Assembly: GCA_035308565.1 (NCBI GenBank)
Contig: DATGGK010000182.1
Span: 7,371-71,370, forward strand
Length of the DNA stretch: 64,000 nucleotides
Source of the DNA: JANXLS01 sp035308565
GTDB lineage: Bacteria > Planctomycetota > SZUA-567 > H5-PLA8
Reading direction: 5' to 3'
Each line of letters begins with the position of its first letter. The stretch's first letter is position 1. This document shows, in pieces, positions 43,441-52,348 of this stretch. A model generated the notes under the pieces. The model made no database searches and was not told the origin of the DNA. It saw only the letters and a program-made list of their open reading frames with translations. A program made the position numbers and the translations under genes.

Positions 43441-44163
43441 ATGCTCTCGAATTTCGCGTCAATCGATACCTACTTGTTAACCAAGATTAATGGCACTTGG
43501 TATCATCCGGCGCTCGATCCTTTTTTCCGGCTCGTTTCCAATTTCGAAAAGCTGGGTTGGGTTGGCGCCGTGCCGATTCTCTCAATTGCGATTTTTTGCG
43601 GAAACCGATGGCGCTATGCGCTGCTGCTTGCCCTGCTGGCCGTCGGCGGCGCCGATCTAAGCGCGACGGCTTTGAAAGAAATCGTGCACCGCCCGCGCGC
43701 GTATGAGACGGAAACGATCCGGAAAGTCGAGAAATATCGATACACGTCGAAGAGCGGCGGATTTCCGTCGAATCATGCCGCAAACACAATGGCCGCGATG
43801 ACGATCGTGGCCTGGCACTTCCGCAAAAAAAAGTGGGCGGCGGCGCTTTGCATGTGCGTGCCGGCGCTCGTCGGATATTCGCGCGTGTACCTCGGCGTGC
43901 ATTACCCGTCCGATGTGCTTGCTGGATTCGCCATCGGAGGAGCCGTCGCGGCAAGTATACTTTTGCTCCATTACTTCGCGCCGGTTATTTCTTTCGAGCC
44001 GGGGCGGGAACGGCGTTTTTCCTGGCGCGGTTTAATTTACCTTTTTCTTTTCTTCGCTGTGATTTATCTTTGTGCGCTCGCTGCGCGGACGAGTCATCAT
44101 CCGGTCCCGACACGCGGATCTACGGCAAGTCCTTCCTTTCCGGCAAATAGTGTTTTCCTTTAA
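43441..44163 (+). CDS. PAP2-family membrane phosphatase
   Basis: A 240-residue membrane protein with about six hydrophobic segments and the three phosphatase motifs: KEIVHRPR, PSNHAANTMA (PSGH position, with Asn for Gly) and SRVYLGVHYPSDV (SRx5Hx3D). Likely acts on undecaprenyl or phosphatidyl phosphates at the periplasmic face of the inner membrane. Its 3' end overlaps the convergent glycosyltransferase gene by 44 bases. The ATG lies directly after a heptamer hairpin, with no clear ribosome binding site. Confidence 0.88.
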   Translation: MLSNFASIDTYLLTKINGTWYHPALDPFFRLVSNFEKLGWVGAVPILSIAIFCGNRWRYALLLALLAVGGADLSATALKEIVHRPRAYETETIRKVEKYRYTSKSGGFPSNHAANTMAAMTIVAWHFRKKKWAAALCMCVPALVGYSRVYLGVHYPSDVLAGFAIGGAVAASILLLHYFAPVISFEPGRERRFSWRGLIYLFLFFAVIYLCALAARTSHHPVPTRGSTASPSFPANSVFL

Positions 44164-45583
44164 AGAAATACAACGTTAGCTTCACATTTTTGTATGGAAT
44201 ATCGGCCGATCCAAGCGGTTCGATGCTTTCGAAATAAAGTACTTTCCCCCACTCGCGGCGATCCGATACGAGCAGCGCATTTTTCCCCGAAAATTGATTT
44301 TCGTCGATCCAGGGATAACGTTTGCGCCCAATGCCGCCGGGCTGCCAAAGATTTTCACGCAACGCAGGTTCGTAAAATTGTATAACGCCAAAAAGCTCCT
44401 GGCTGGAGGTACAGATAAAATCCAGTTGCTGTTCGTCCTCTTTGCGCCGCACCGCAGCGGCGATCTTCGGCGTAATTGTAAACTCCCGGACTCGCGGTAT
44501 ATCCAAGGAATACTTTCCAACCGCGAGCGACCACTGTGCCGGCAGCAGCGCGTAGGTAAATAGCATGGCATCCGCAGCGATCAATGTAATTAGCGCCGCG
44601 CGAACAACCCAGCGCGGGTATGTGCTCCAAACTCCGGCAACGAGAATAATTCCAGTGACATACGCCACCATGGGCCAATTCGCCTGAATGTGTACATTCC
44701 ACGCCGAGTATCCAAAGGCCACAACCACTCCCCAGAGCAGCGCCGCGCAGAATTTATCGCGGCGCTCTTTGCTGAAAGCGCGCCGCCCCGCGCTATAAAA
44801 ACATAAGCCGCCCAAAACGGGTGTAACGACCACAATTAAAATGCCGAGGTACTCCGCGAGATTCGAAATCCGCGATTTTGGAACCTGCGTCAAACGCTGG
44901 CTGAATTGAAAACGAAACGAGGCAAAGTGATTCTTAAAATTCCAGATCAACACTGGTGAAAAAATGACGGCTGCAATCAATCCGGAGATCAGGCACCCGA
45001 TAAAAATCCGCTTGCGGTCACGAGGAGAAATTAAAAATAGTAAAACCAGGCCAGTATAAAATAGGACCATGTTGTACTTGGAAAGAAACCCCATTCCCGC
45101 GGTAACACCAAGCGCCACCCACCAGAGCGAACATAAGGAATCCGCATTGAGCGCCCGCCACGCCAGGTACACAGACGCCGTCCAAAAAAATACCAGGACC
45201 GCATCGGGCGTCATGACAATTCCATTGCCGGCGAAAATCGGCGCCAACGCCATCAACAGTCCCGCACGATTGCCTGCTTCAGCATCGAATATTTCCCGCG
45301 CAGCAGCACGGGCCACAAAGACGCTCGCCGTGCTCAGCAGCAGCGGCCAGATGCGCACGGTCCAAACGCTGTTGCCCAGCACCCAGCCGGACAAAGTCAT
45401 CAACCAGCCCGTCAAAGGCGGATGGTCGTAGTAGCTCAATTGTGGGTGCAGCGACCAGTAGTGGTAGTAAGTTTCGTCGTAACATAACGTCAGTTTCCAC
45501 GCTGCCGCGATCTTCCAGATACTGACGCTCCCCAGTACGATCCAGAATAAACGCGGCGATCCCGTTCCATATTTGGTACTCAT
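44120..45583 (-). CDS. Glycosyltransferase family 39/ArnT-like membrane protein
   Basis: A 487-residue membrane protein with about ten helices. The first loop has YDETYYHYWSLHPQLSYYDHPPLTGWL, the Asp/Glu-containing catalytic loop of GT39/ArnT-type transferases that use polyprenyl-phosphate sugars. Later FLSKYNMVLFYTGL and a soluble C-terminal domain (from about residue 350) fit the family. Likely attaches a sugar to lipid A, lipid carriers or protein in the envelope. GAGGAA before the ATG on the minus strand. Overlaps the convergent PAP2 gene; the heptosyltransferase-like gene lies just upstream on the same strand. Confidence 0.85.
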   Translation of the reverse strand: MSTKYGTGSPRLFWIVLGSVSIWKIAAAWKLTLCYDETYYHYWSLHPQLSYYDHPPLTGWLMTLSGWVLGNSVWTVRIWPLLLSTASVFVARAAAREIFDAEAGNRAGLLMALAPIFAGNGIVMTPDAVLVFFWTASVYLAWRALNADSLCSLWWVALGVTAGMGFLSKYNMVLFYTGLVLLFLISPRDRKRIFIGCLISGLIAAVIFSPVLIWNFKNHFASFRFQFSQRLTQVPKSRISNLAEYLGILIVVVTPVLGGLCFYSAGRRAFSKERRDKFCAALLWGVVVAFGYSAWNVHIQANWPMVAYVTGIILVAGVWSTYPRWVVRAALITLIAADAMLFTYALLPAQWSLAVGKYSLDIPRVREFTITPKIAAAVRRKEDEQQLDFICTSSQELFGVIQFYEPALRENLWQPGGIGRKRYPWIDENQFSGKNALLVSDRREWGKVLYFESIEPLGSADIPYKNVKLTLYFFKGKHYLPERKDLP

Positions 45584-45641
45584 AACGTTACGTTCCTCTT
45601 CATTCCACCGGCCTAAATGTATTATATATTGCCGTGAGCGC

Positions 45642-46859
45642 TCAGGTCCGAGCCTTCAAACATTGCTCGACGGTTTCGTATACCTGGTCCACGGTGATCG
45701 CCTGCATGCAGAGATTATTCTTACACAACGAAAAGCGGTGATTGTAGGCGCTGACACAGGGGCTGCAGACGAGATTGGCCCACAACACGTGGTTTCGCGG
45801 CGAGCGCGCGCCAAAAAGTTTCGGGGTTTCCGGACCGAAGAGTGTCACGACATCAACCGGAGTCAGCGTGGCGAAATGCGCCGGCCCGCTGTCGTTGGTG
45901 ACCAACACGTCGGCGACGCAATACAACGCCAACAGCCCGCGCAGGGTCGTCTTTCCGGCCATGGACACGCAACGGCTCGAGCCGATCTGTTCAATCAAGC
46001 GCTGAACGCCCGGGGACTCGTCCGGCGCGCCAGTAAACGCGACGCACAGATTCGGCTGATTACTCAGGAGGCGTTTGGCGAGCGCGACGTAATTCGCGTC
46101 GGCCCATTTGCGCAGCGGCAGCAAATCGCTGCAATTGGCATTCAATAAAACCAACGTTGAAAAAGCCGTTCCACCGGCTTCCTTGCGAAGCGTTTCACGA
46201 ACCGTGAGCAATTCCTCGGCGGTAGGCGCGAAGGCGGGCAACTCCTCCGCGGCCTCCGGCGGAGCCGATGGAAAGGCGGGAAACGAATTCGCCGGGCGCT
46301 CAATTGCGTCAACGAGCGAAACAAAGGTCTGGCTTGTATGTAAATAGGGATTGTACTGCACGCGATGGGTCATCAGATCGCCGCGATAGCCCGCTTCGCC
46401 GGCATACGCGTGAAAACCGACGCGCCTTCGCGCGCCGCTGCAATAGGACAAAATCGCCGACGAGCGTGCAAAAAACTCAAGATCGACCGACGTGTCAATC
46501 TTCAGCGCGCGAAGTTTTCGCAGCGCGGAGAGCGCCGACGCGCAGAACGAAAACAACGATTTCGTGCGCAGCGCAAACACGTTTTCGGGAGGAATCACAT
46601 TCAGCGTGTCGAGGATGAAGCGATTCTCCTGGAACACCAGAAAATAGACATTCTCGCGGCCAACAAGCCGTGTGGCTCGTACGATCGCCGAATAAGCCAG
46701 GACCGTGGAGCCTTGTTCCGCGGGCTTAATAAAAATAATTTTGCGCGGCGGCGCGGCAACCGTCCGCTCAAAGATATTTATTCTGCGCAGGCACGTCAGC
46801 AGAAAGCAAACCACGCTTCCCGCCCATTTGTCCAACCAGCGCATACTGGAGACTTTCAT
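45642..46859 (-). CDS. Glycosyltransferase family 9 (heptosyltransferase-like)
   Basis: A 405-residue protein. Residues about 39-60 (KIIFIKPAEQGSTVLAYSAI) are the N-terminal Rossmann start of GT9, and the C-terminal VTNDSGPAHFATLTPVDVVTLFG carries the sugar-nucleotide site motif NDSGPAH with the FGPETPKLFG end. GT9 enzymes transfer heptose or related sugars from ADP-heptose in lipopolysaccharide assembly. Here a Cys pair (CSPCVSAYNHRFSLCKNNLC) near the C-terminus is typical of one sub-branch. It lies 58 bases before the GT39 gene on the same strand, so the two probably act in the same surface-glycan pathway. Confidence 0.87.
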   Translation of the reverse strand: MKVSSMRWLDKWAGSVVCFLLTCLRRINIFERTVAAPPRKIIFIKPAEQGSTVLAYSAIVRATRLVGRENVYFLVFQENRFILDTLNVIPPENVFALRTKSLFSFCASALSALRKLRALKIDTSVDLEFFARSSAILSYCSGARRRVGFHAYAGEAGYRGDLMTHRVQYNPYLHTSQTFVSLVDAIERPANSFPAFPSAPPEAAEELPAFAPTAEELLTVRETLRKEAGGTAFSTLVLLNANCSDLLPLRKWADANYVALAKRLLSNQPNLCVAFTGAPDESPGVQRLIEQIGSSRCVSMAGKTTLRGLLALYCVADVLVTNDSGPAHFATLTPVDVVTLFGPETPKLFGARSPRNHVLWANLVCSPCVSAYNHRFSLCKNNLCMQAITVDQVYETVEQCLKART

Positions 46860-46996
46860 TTTGTTTCCTTATAATACAGTCTGCCGCGAGAAGCAACGCG
46901 AAGGCTGCCGTGATTCCAAACTCCCACATGTATTTTTAAATCGATCCGGCGCACCGCGCCCGTGCGAGGGCGGGCGAAATAAAATCGCCGACGCCG

Positions 46997-47386
46997 TTAC
47001 CACTTTATTTTTATGCTATATTTTTTCCAGTCGTCGTCGTCCGTAATGGCCGTTGCGCCGATTTCGAGCGCTTGAGCGATCAACAACCTGTCGAAGGGAT
47101 CGCGGTGGTGCAGCGGCAATTTTTCGACGCGCGATAGATGCGCCACTTCGACAGGCACCAATTGAAAGCCGTGATCGGCAACCAGAGTTCGCGCAAAGTC
47201 TTCAAGTGCACCATCGAGCTTAAGCTTGCCCAAAGTGCGCTTAATCGCGATTTCCCAGATGCTGACAATACTGACGCAAATGGTGTTGGCTGGATCGTAA
47301 AAAACGGGCTCCCAGCGCGCCCGAATGAGACGCGGATCGTTCATGCGCATCCATAGCGGCACATGAGTGTCCAAAAGGAAGAGCAT
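46997..47386 (-). CDS. vapC: PIN-domain toxin (VapC family)
   Basis: A 129-residue PIN-domain ribonuclease of the type that cuts tRNA or rRNA. LLDTHVPLW carries the first active-site Asp, SIWEIAIKRTLGKLKLD the middle motif, and HRDPFDRLLIAQA and ITDDDDW the remaining acids. It starts three bases after the antitoxin stop, so antitoxin and toxin are one transcript. Confidence 0.9.
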   Translation of the reverse strand: MLFLLDTHVPLWMRMNDPRLIRARWEPVFYDPANTICVSIVSIWEIAIKRTLGKLKLDGALEDFARTLVADHGFQLVPVEVAHLSRVEKLPLHHRDPFDRLLIAQALEIGATAITDDDDWKKYSIKIKW

Positions 47387-47389
47387 CGC

Positions 47390-47647
47390 TTACTCCATGT
47401 ATTCTTTCATGTCCTCAATTGGGTCGCAAAAATCGTCTGCAATCCAGATTTTTCCTTTCATATCGCCCCATTTGCCGCGGCGAACAGGGGGAGTTTCAAT
47501 CGGGCGCAATTCCGCCGCGGGCTTGCCGCGCTGCGTAATGATGAACGATTTTCCCGCGCGAGCTTGGCGCACAAGACGGGAAAGGTGAGTCTTCGCATTG
47601 AAGATGCCGATCGTTTCCGGCCGCGGCGGTAAACTAGCTTTTTTCAT
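47390..47647 (-). CDS. Phd/YefM-type antitoxin
   Basis: An 85-residue protein with the DNA-binding antitoxin fold: IGIFNAKTHLSRLVRQARAGKSFIITQRGKPAAEL. This AKTHLSxL...GE.ITQRGKPVA pattern is the prevent-host-death family signature. The C-terminal tail (from about residue 60) should block the neighbouring PIN toxin. It normally represses its own operon. Confidence 0.9.
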   Translation of the reverse strand: MKKASLPPRPETIGIFNAKTHLSRLVRQARAGKSFIITQRGKPAAELRPIETPPVRRGKWGDMKGKIWIADDFCDPIEDMKEYME

Positions 47648-47685
47648 ACAACTAGTTTAATGAGCTGGTCTGATCGCGTAAAGAA

Positions 47686-48036
47686 CTATTTTGGCCTTCG
47701 GTTTGAATGTTTCCCTTCGGAGCGAAAGGATGTCTGATTCATGCAGTCCGGCCGCTTTCGAATTTGAAGCCAGTACTCTTCGCGTACGTCTTCATCCACT
47801 TCAATGACGCCGGGATAAAGCGTATCGTGGCCGGCTTTCTTGCATCCGGAAATCCAATAGCGTTCGTTCGTTTCGATGTCGAAAAAATTCGCCTTATAGT
47901 CGCCGCCGATGGATTGGAACGTTTTCCCACGATAATAAACCGACTTGCCCGTTTGCGAGAACGTGACGCGGCCGATTCTCGCCGCGCCGGCAAGGCCGTC
48001 GCCCTTGTACTCGATGTACATGATTCGAGGCTGCAT
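47686..48036 (-). CDS. Small conserved protein of unknown function
   Basis: A 116-residue protein beginning QPRIMYIEYKGDG. The blocks ARIGRVTFSQTGKSVYYRGKTFQS, KANFFDIETNERYWISGCKK and EVDEDVREEYW match a small bacterial family that databases sometimes mislabel as 1-deoxyxylulose-5-phosphate synthase; it is far too short for that enzyme. ATG 48036 is preferred to GTG 48054 as it begins the conserved part. It lies between the TA pair and pyruvate carboxylase on the same strand. True function unknown. Confidence 0.7.
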   Translation of the reverse strand: MQPRIMYIEYKGDGLAGAARIGRVTFSQTGKSVYYRGKTFQSIGGDYKANFFDIETNERYWISGCKKAGHDTLYPGVIEVDEDVREEYWLQIRKRPDCMNQTSFRSEGKHSNRRPK

Positions 48037-48063
48037 GAATTCCATCCCCAACACCGATCGTGT

Positions 48064-51000
48064 TCATTCAAACACCGCCAGCAAATCCCCCGCCTCCACG
48101 ATGTCGCCTTTCTTCAGCGGCACTTCGCGGATCACGCCGTCTTTGGGCGCGGCGACGTTGACTTGCATCTTCATCGCTTCGAGCACCATCAGCACGTCGT
48201 TTTTCTTCACTTCGCTGCCTTTGCTGACTTTCACCTCGGCGATCAGGCCCGGCATGGCGGCGCCGACGTGGTGCGGGTTGTCCGGTTCGGCTTTGCGCTT
48301 CACGACGGCCGCGGTTTTGGCGAGTTTGTCGCGCACGACCGCTTCGCGCGGCATGCCGTTGAGTTCGAAATAGACTTTGCGCGTGCCGTCTTTCGCGGGT
48401 TCGGCGATGGAGATCAATTTGACGATCAGCGTTTTGCCCGGCTCGATTTCGACTTTGATCTCTTCGTCGATATCCATGCCGAAAAGAAAATTCTTCGTCG
48501 GAATCGGCGCAGGGTCGCCGTAGAGCTTGCGCGCGGCGGCGAAGTCGTTGAAAACCTTATCGTAAAGCGCGGCGGAAAGCGCGTCGCGCCGCGAAATGTC
48601 CGGGCCGAATTTCTTCGCGAGCGAGTCGCGCAAATCAGAGAGATCCACCGGCGGCAGCAGCGCACCTGCGCGCTTTTTGAGCGGCTTGCGGTCTTTCAAT
48701 ATCACCGCCTGCAATTTCGGATCGAAACCGCCGGGCGGAAAACCGATGTGGCCTTCGAAGAATTGCACGACCGATTCAGGAAAACTCAAATGCTTCCCCT
48801 TCTCGATCACGTCCTGGGATTTCAAGCGATTGGTGACGAGAAACAGCGCCATGTCGCCGACGACTTTTGAACTTGGCGTGACTTTGACGATGTCGCCGAA
48901 GAGGAAATTGACCGCGCGGTATTCTCGTTTGACTTCCTCCCAGCGGTCGTCGAGGCCCATTGATTGCGCCTGCTGCTGTAAATTCGTGTACTGCCCGCCG
49001 GGCATTTCGTGCTCGTACACTTCCGCTGTGCCGGCGCGCATGTCGCTTTCGAACGGGTAATAAAATTTGCGCACGTTTTCAAAGTAGTCGCCGATTTTGT
49101 TGAGCGACGGAATATCCAGCCCCGTGTCGCGCGGGCCGCCTTTCAATTGCGAAACAATCGCGTTCAAATTGGGCTGGCTGGTCAGGCCGCTCATGCTGGC
49201 GATGGCCATGTCGGCGATGTCCACGCCGGCCTCGCCCGCTTTCAAAATCGCCGCGCCCTGCGTGCCGCAGGTGTCGTGCGTGTGAAAATGGACCGGCACG
49301 CCGACTTCATCGCGCAGCGCTTTGACGAGTTTCTCCGCGGCGTAGGGCTTGCACAGGCCGGCCATGTCCTTGATGCCGATAATGTGCGTGCCGCGTTTGA
49401 CGAGTTCTTTCGCCATCGTCACGTAGTATTTCAAATCATATTTCGGGCGCGAGGGATCGTTGATGTCGGCGGTGTAACAGATTGCGGCTTCGCAGATGCG
49501 GTCCGTTTTAAGCACTGCTTCGATGGCCACTTCCAATCCGGGCAGCCAATTCAGGCAATCGAAGATGCGAAAAATGTCCATCCCTGCCTGTGCCGATTCC
49601 TTAATGAACTCGCGCACGACATTGTCTGGATAATTTGTGTAGCCGACGGCCGAAGAACCGCGCACGAGCATTTGAAAAAGGATGTTGGGAATCTTCTCGC
49701 GCAGCGCAACCAGCCGTTCCCACGGGCATTCTTTCAAAAAGCGCATGGCCGTGTCGAACGTCGCGCCGCCCCACATTTCCATTGAGAATAAATTCGAGCA
49801 GCGCCGCGCGTAAAAATCCGCGATGGCCAGCATGTCGTGGCTGCGCATGCGCGTGGCCAGCAGCGATTGGTGCGCGTCGCGGAAAGTCGTGTCGGTGATG
49901 AGTAATTTCGCCTGGCGGCGCGCCCATTTCCCGAGACCCTCCGCGCCTTCGCGTTCGAGGATCTGCTTTGAGCCGCTGGGAATTTGTGGCGCGAGCGTCC
50001 CGCCCGCACGGTCCTCTGAAACGTGCAGGCGGGACGCCTGCGCCACGGGTGCAACAGGAATCAATGCGTGCGCCGGCGCTTTCAAGCCTTCGCCCACGAT
50101 CGGATTCCCGTTGACGGTAATTTCAGCGAGGAAATTCAACAGCTTGTTGGCGCGGTCGCGCGGTTCGCGCCACGTGAACAGATCGGGATTGGCTTCGATG
50201 AATCCGGTGTCGCAGCGCCCGGCGAGAAAATCGGGATGCCTCAACACGTTTTGCAAAAACGGAATGTTGCTCGCCAAACCGCGAATGCGGAATTCGCTCA
50301 GCGCGCGATTCAAACGCGCCGCCGCTTCGAGAAAATCGCTGCCGTGGCTGGTCAGTTTCACCAGCAGCGAATCGTAATATGGCGTGATCACCGCGCCGGT
50401 ATAGGCGGTGCCGCCGTCGAGGCGGATGCCGAATCCCGCCGCGGAACGATACGTCGTGATGCGCCCGTAATCGGGCGTGAAACTCTTCGCGGGATTTTCC
50501 GTCGTGATGCGCGCTTGAATCGCGTAGCCTTTCAACTCAACTTGATCCTGCGCCGGCACGCGCGTCTGCGGATCGCCGAGGCGATAGCCTTCCGCGATGC
50601 GAATCTGGGCTTGCACCAGATCGATGCCCGTCACCATTTCCGTGACGGTGTGTTCGACCTGGATACGCGTGTTCATTTCGATCAAATAAATTTCATCGCT
50701 CTTCGGATCCATCAAAAACTCGACGGTGCCCGCATTCTGATATCCGGCCGCCTTCGCGAATTTCACCGCCATCGAGCATAGGCGTTCGCGCTGCTCCGCA
50801 ATGAGCGCAAGGCTGGGCGCGAATTCGATCACCTTTTGATTGCGGCGCTGAATCGAACAATCGCGTTCGAACAGATGCAGCACGCTGCCGTGCTTGTCGC
50901 CGAGAATCTGCACCTCCAGATGCTTCGGTTTAAGCACGCGCTTTTCGATGAAGCACTCGTCGCTGCCGAACGCGCTAAGCGCTTCGCGCTGAGCCAGCGG

Positions 51001-51687
51001 AAGCATCTCGCGCAATTCGGCGTCGCTGTTCACCGCGCGGATGCCGCGCCCGCCGCCGCCGTGGCTGGCCTTGATCATCACGGGGTAGCCGCATTTGTTC
51101 GCGAACTTCAGCGCATGTTCGACGGATTCGACAGGACCGGGTGTGCCGGGAATGACGGGAAGGCCGAGACTGAGCGCCAGTTTTCGCGCGCTGACTTTGT
51201 CCGAAACTTTCACCATCACATCGGGATCGGGCCCTACCCAGATCAAACCCGCGCCCATGACTTTCGACGCGAACTCGCTGTTCTCCGAGAGAAATCCGTA
51301 GCCCGGATGAATCGCATCAGCGCCTTTGTCGAGCGCCAACTGCACGATCTCGTCCATGCTCAGGTACGCCGAAATCGGCCCCTTGCCCACGCCGACCTGG
51401 TACGCCTCGTCGCATTTGTAGCGGTGCAGCGCGAGCTTGTCTTCTTCGCTGTAAATGCCGACGGTGACGATGCCCATTTCGTTGCAGGCGCGAAAAACGC
51501 GGATGGCAATTTCGCTGCGATTGGCAACGAGCAGTTTGCGGATGGGCCGGATGCCCTGCGCGCGGGCGGCTGATTCGTCCATCAGGTGCGTCTGGTAAAC
51601 GCTGGCGGGATGCGCGAAAGCGGGCGATGCCGCGTCTCCTTTTGATAGTGCGGCGGCGGTCGTCTTCTTCGATGAGCGTTTGGTCAT
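48064..51687 (-). CDS. pyc: Pyruvate carboxylase
   Basis: Carboxylates pyruvate to oxaloacetate with ATP and biotin (anaplerosis). The 1207-residue protein has all three parts: biotin carboxylase (from about residue 46, PIRKLLVANRSEIAIRVFRA; ATP loop KASHGGGGRGIR; NTRIQVEHTVTE), carboxyltransferase (from about 580, DTTFRDAHQSLLATRMR; metal site region HFHTHDTCG) and C-terminal biotinyl domain with VLEAMKMQV about 35 residues from the end. An N-terminal extension of about 45 residues precedes the usual start; an internal ATG 35 codons further on is an alternative. The linker between the first two domains contains about 20 residues (AQASRLHVSEDRAGGT) encoded by a palindromic repeat. Confidence 0.95.
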   Translation of the reverse strand: MTKRSSKKTTAAALSKGDAASPAFAHPASVYQTHLMDESAARAQGIRPIRKLLVANRSEIAIRVFRACNEMGIVTVGIYSEEDKLALHRYKCDEAYQVGVGKGPISAYLSMDEIVQLALDKGADAIHPGYGFLSENSEFASKVMGAGLIWVGPDPDVMVKVSDKVSARKLALSLGLPVIPGTPGPVESVEHALKFANKCGYPVMIKASHGGGGRGIRAVNSDAELREMLPLAQREALSAFGSDECFIEKRVLKPKHLEVQILGDKHGSVLHLFERDCSIQRRNQKVIEFAPSLALIAEQRERLCSMAVKFAKAAGYQNAGTVEFLMDPKSDEIYLIEMNTRIQVEHTVTEMVTGIDLVQAQIRIAEGYRLGDPQTRVPAQDQVELKGYAIQARITTENPAKSFTPDYGRITTYRSAAGFGIRLDGGTAYTGAVITPYYDSLLVKLTSHGSDFLEAAARLNRALSEFRIRGLASNIPFLQNVLRHPDFLAGRCDTGFIEANPDLFTWREPRDRANKLLNFLAEITVNGNPIVGEGLKAPAHALIPVAPVAQASRLHVSEDRAGGTLAPQIPSGSKQILEREGAEGLGKWARRQAKLLITDTTFRDAHQSLLATRMRSHDMLAIADFYARRCSNLFSMEMWGGATFDTAMRFLKECPWERLVALREKIPNILFQMLVRGSSAVGYTNYPDNVVREFIKESAQAGMDIFRIFDCLNWLPGLEVAIEAVLKTDRICEAAICYTADINDPSRPKYDLKYYVTMAKELVKRGTHIIGIKDMAGLCKPYAAEKLVKALRDEVGVPVHFHTHDTCGTQGAAILKAGEAGVDIADMAIASMSGLTSQPNLNAIVSQLKGGPRDTGLDIPSLNKIGDYFENVRKFYYPFESDMRAGTAEVYEHEMPGGQYTNLQQQAQSMGLDDRWEEVKREYRAVNFLFGDIVKVTPSSKVVGDMALFLVTNRLKSQDVIEKGKHLSFPESVVQFFEGHIGFPPGGFDPKLQAVILKDRKPLKKRAGALLPPVDLSDLRDSLAKKFGPDISRRDALSAALYDKVFNDFAAARKLYGDPAPIPTKNFLFGMDIDEEIKVEIEPGKTLIVKLISIAEPAKDGTRKVYFELNGMPREAVVRDKLAKTAAVVKRKAEPDNPHHVGAAMPGLIAEVKVSKGSEVKKNDVLMVLEAMKMQVNVAAPKDGVIREVPLKKGDIVEAGDLLAVFE
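49986..50046. repeat. REPIN-like palindrome inside the pyruvate carboxylase gene
   Basis: Two 25-bp arms (49986-50010 and 50022-50046) match as reverse complements at 22 of 25 positions; each arm holds its own small palindrome (GGCGGGACGCC in the right arm). Read on the minus strand it stays in frame and encodes AQASRLHVSEDRAGGTLAP. The same family is at 40724. Confidence 0.88.
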
Positions 51688-51802
51688 GGACGGTTTATAT
51701 AGGGGAAACGCGATTTCGCAAATGAAGCGCGCGCAAGTAGAATGAAGTTTACATTCCAAATTTGCTGCGCTAAAATTGCGCACAGTTTGAGGAGGCTGCC
51801 CA

Positions 51803-52045
51803 ATGCCTGCATTGATTCAAGAGGTGTACAGTATGGCGATGAAGCTTCCGGAGAAGGACCGGCGCGCGCTCGTTGAAGATTTAATCGCAAGCCTTGGCGA
51901 CGACGAGCCGGCCGAGTCGCAGGCCGAAATCGACGCGGCGTGGGATAAGGAGATCGACAGACGGGTCGCGGAGATTGAATCGGGGAAAGCCCAGGGAATG
52001 GATGCGTTCGAGGATCTCAAAGCGATCAGGGCGCGCCACAAATGA
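51803..52045 (+). CDS. Addiction-module antitoxin, TIGR02574 type
   Basis: An 80-residue acidic protein with the family pattern MALKLPEKDRRALVEDLIASL (here AMKLPEKDRRALVEDLI) and a C-terminal DAAWDKEIDRRVAEIESGKAQGM segment. GGAGG lies before the ATG. Its stop overlaps the toxin start as ATGA. It should neutralise the ParE-type toxin encoded next. Confidence 0.88.
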   Translation: MPALIQEVYSMAMKLPEKDRRALVEDLIASLGDDEPAESQAEIDAAWDKEIDRRVAEIESGKAQGMDAFEDLKAIRARHK

Positions 52046-52347
52046 AACCGATTGAGCGTCTTCCTGAAGCAAGACGGGATATTGATGAGGCCGTCGATTG
52101 GTATGACAAAGAACAACCGGGGGTTTCGGATCGTTTTTTGGACGAAATCGAAGCGGCGTATTCAAAAATCCAGCGCTCTCCTTCCGCATGGCCTATCCGA
52201 AGAAAAAAGGCTCGCAAGTGCAGCCTGGTGAAATTTCCATTCAACGTCATTTACGTTGAACATTCTGATAAAATCTGGATTGTGGCAATTGCGCATGCCA
52301 AGCGTCGGCCCAACTACTGGTTCAAGCGTATGAAAAATATTCCGTAG
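52042..52347 (+). CDS. parE: RelE/ParE-type toxin
   Basis: A 101-residue protein with the fold pattern of ParE/RelE toxins: LPEARRDIDEAVDWYDKEQPGVSDRFLDEIEAAYSKI, then IRRKKARKCSLVKFPFNVIYV and the C-terminal IWIVAIAHAKRRPNYW with the basic residues expected for activity. ParE members poison DNA gyrase and RelE members cut mRNA; sequence alone favours ParE. It ends two bases before the stop of the convergent esterase gene. Confidence 0.88.
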   Translation: MKPIERLPEARRDIDEAVDWYDKEQPGVSDRFLDEIEAAYSKIQRSPSAWPIRRKKARKCSLVKFPFNVIYVEHSDKIWIVAIAHAKRRPNYWFKRMKNIP

Positions 52348-52348
52348 T

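Noticed and set aside
47686..48036. 1-deoxy-D-xylulose-5-phosphate synthase
   Set aside because: The family is often labelled so in databases, but 116 residues cannot hold the enzyme and no thiamine-diphosphate motif is present.
47707..48870. 387-codon plus-strand open frame across the pyruvate carboxylase 3' end
   Set aside because: Shadow of a well-supported biotin enzyme; Phe/His/Asp-rich translation with no family match.
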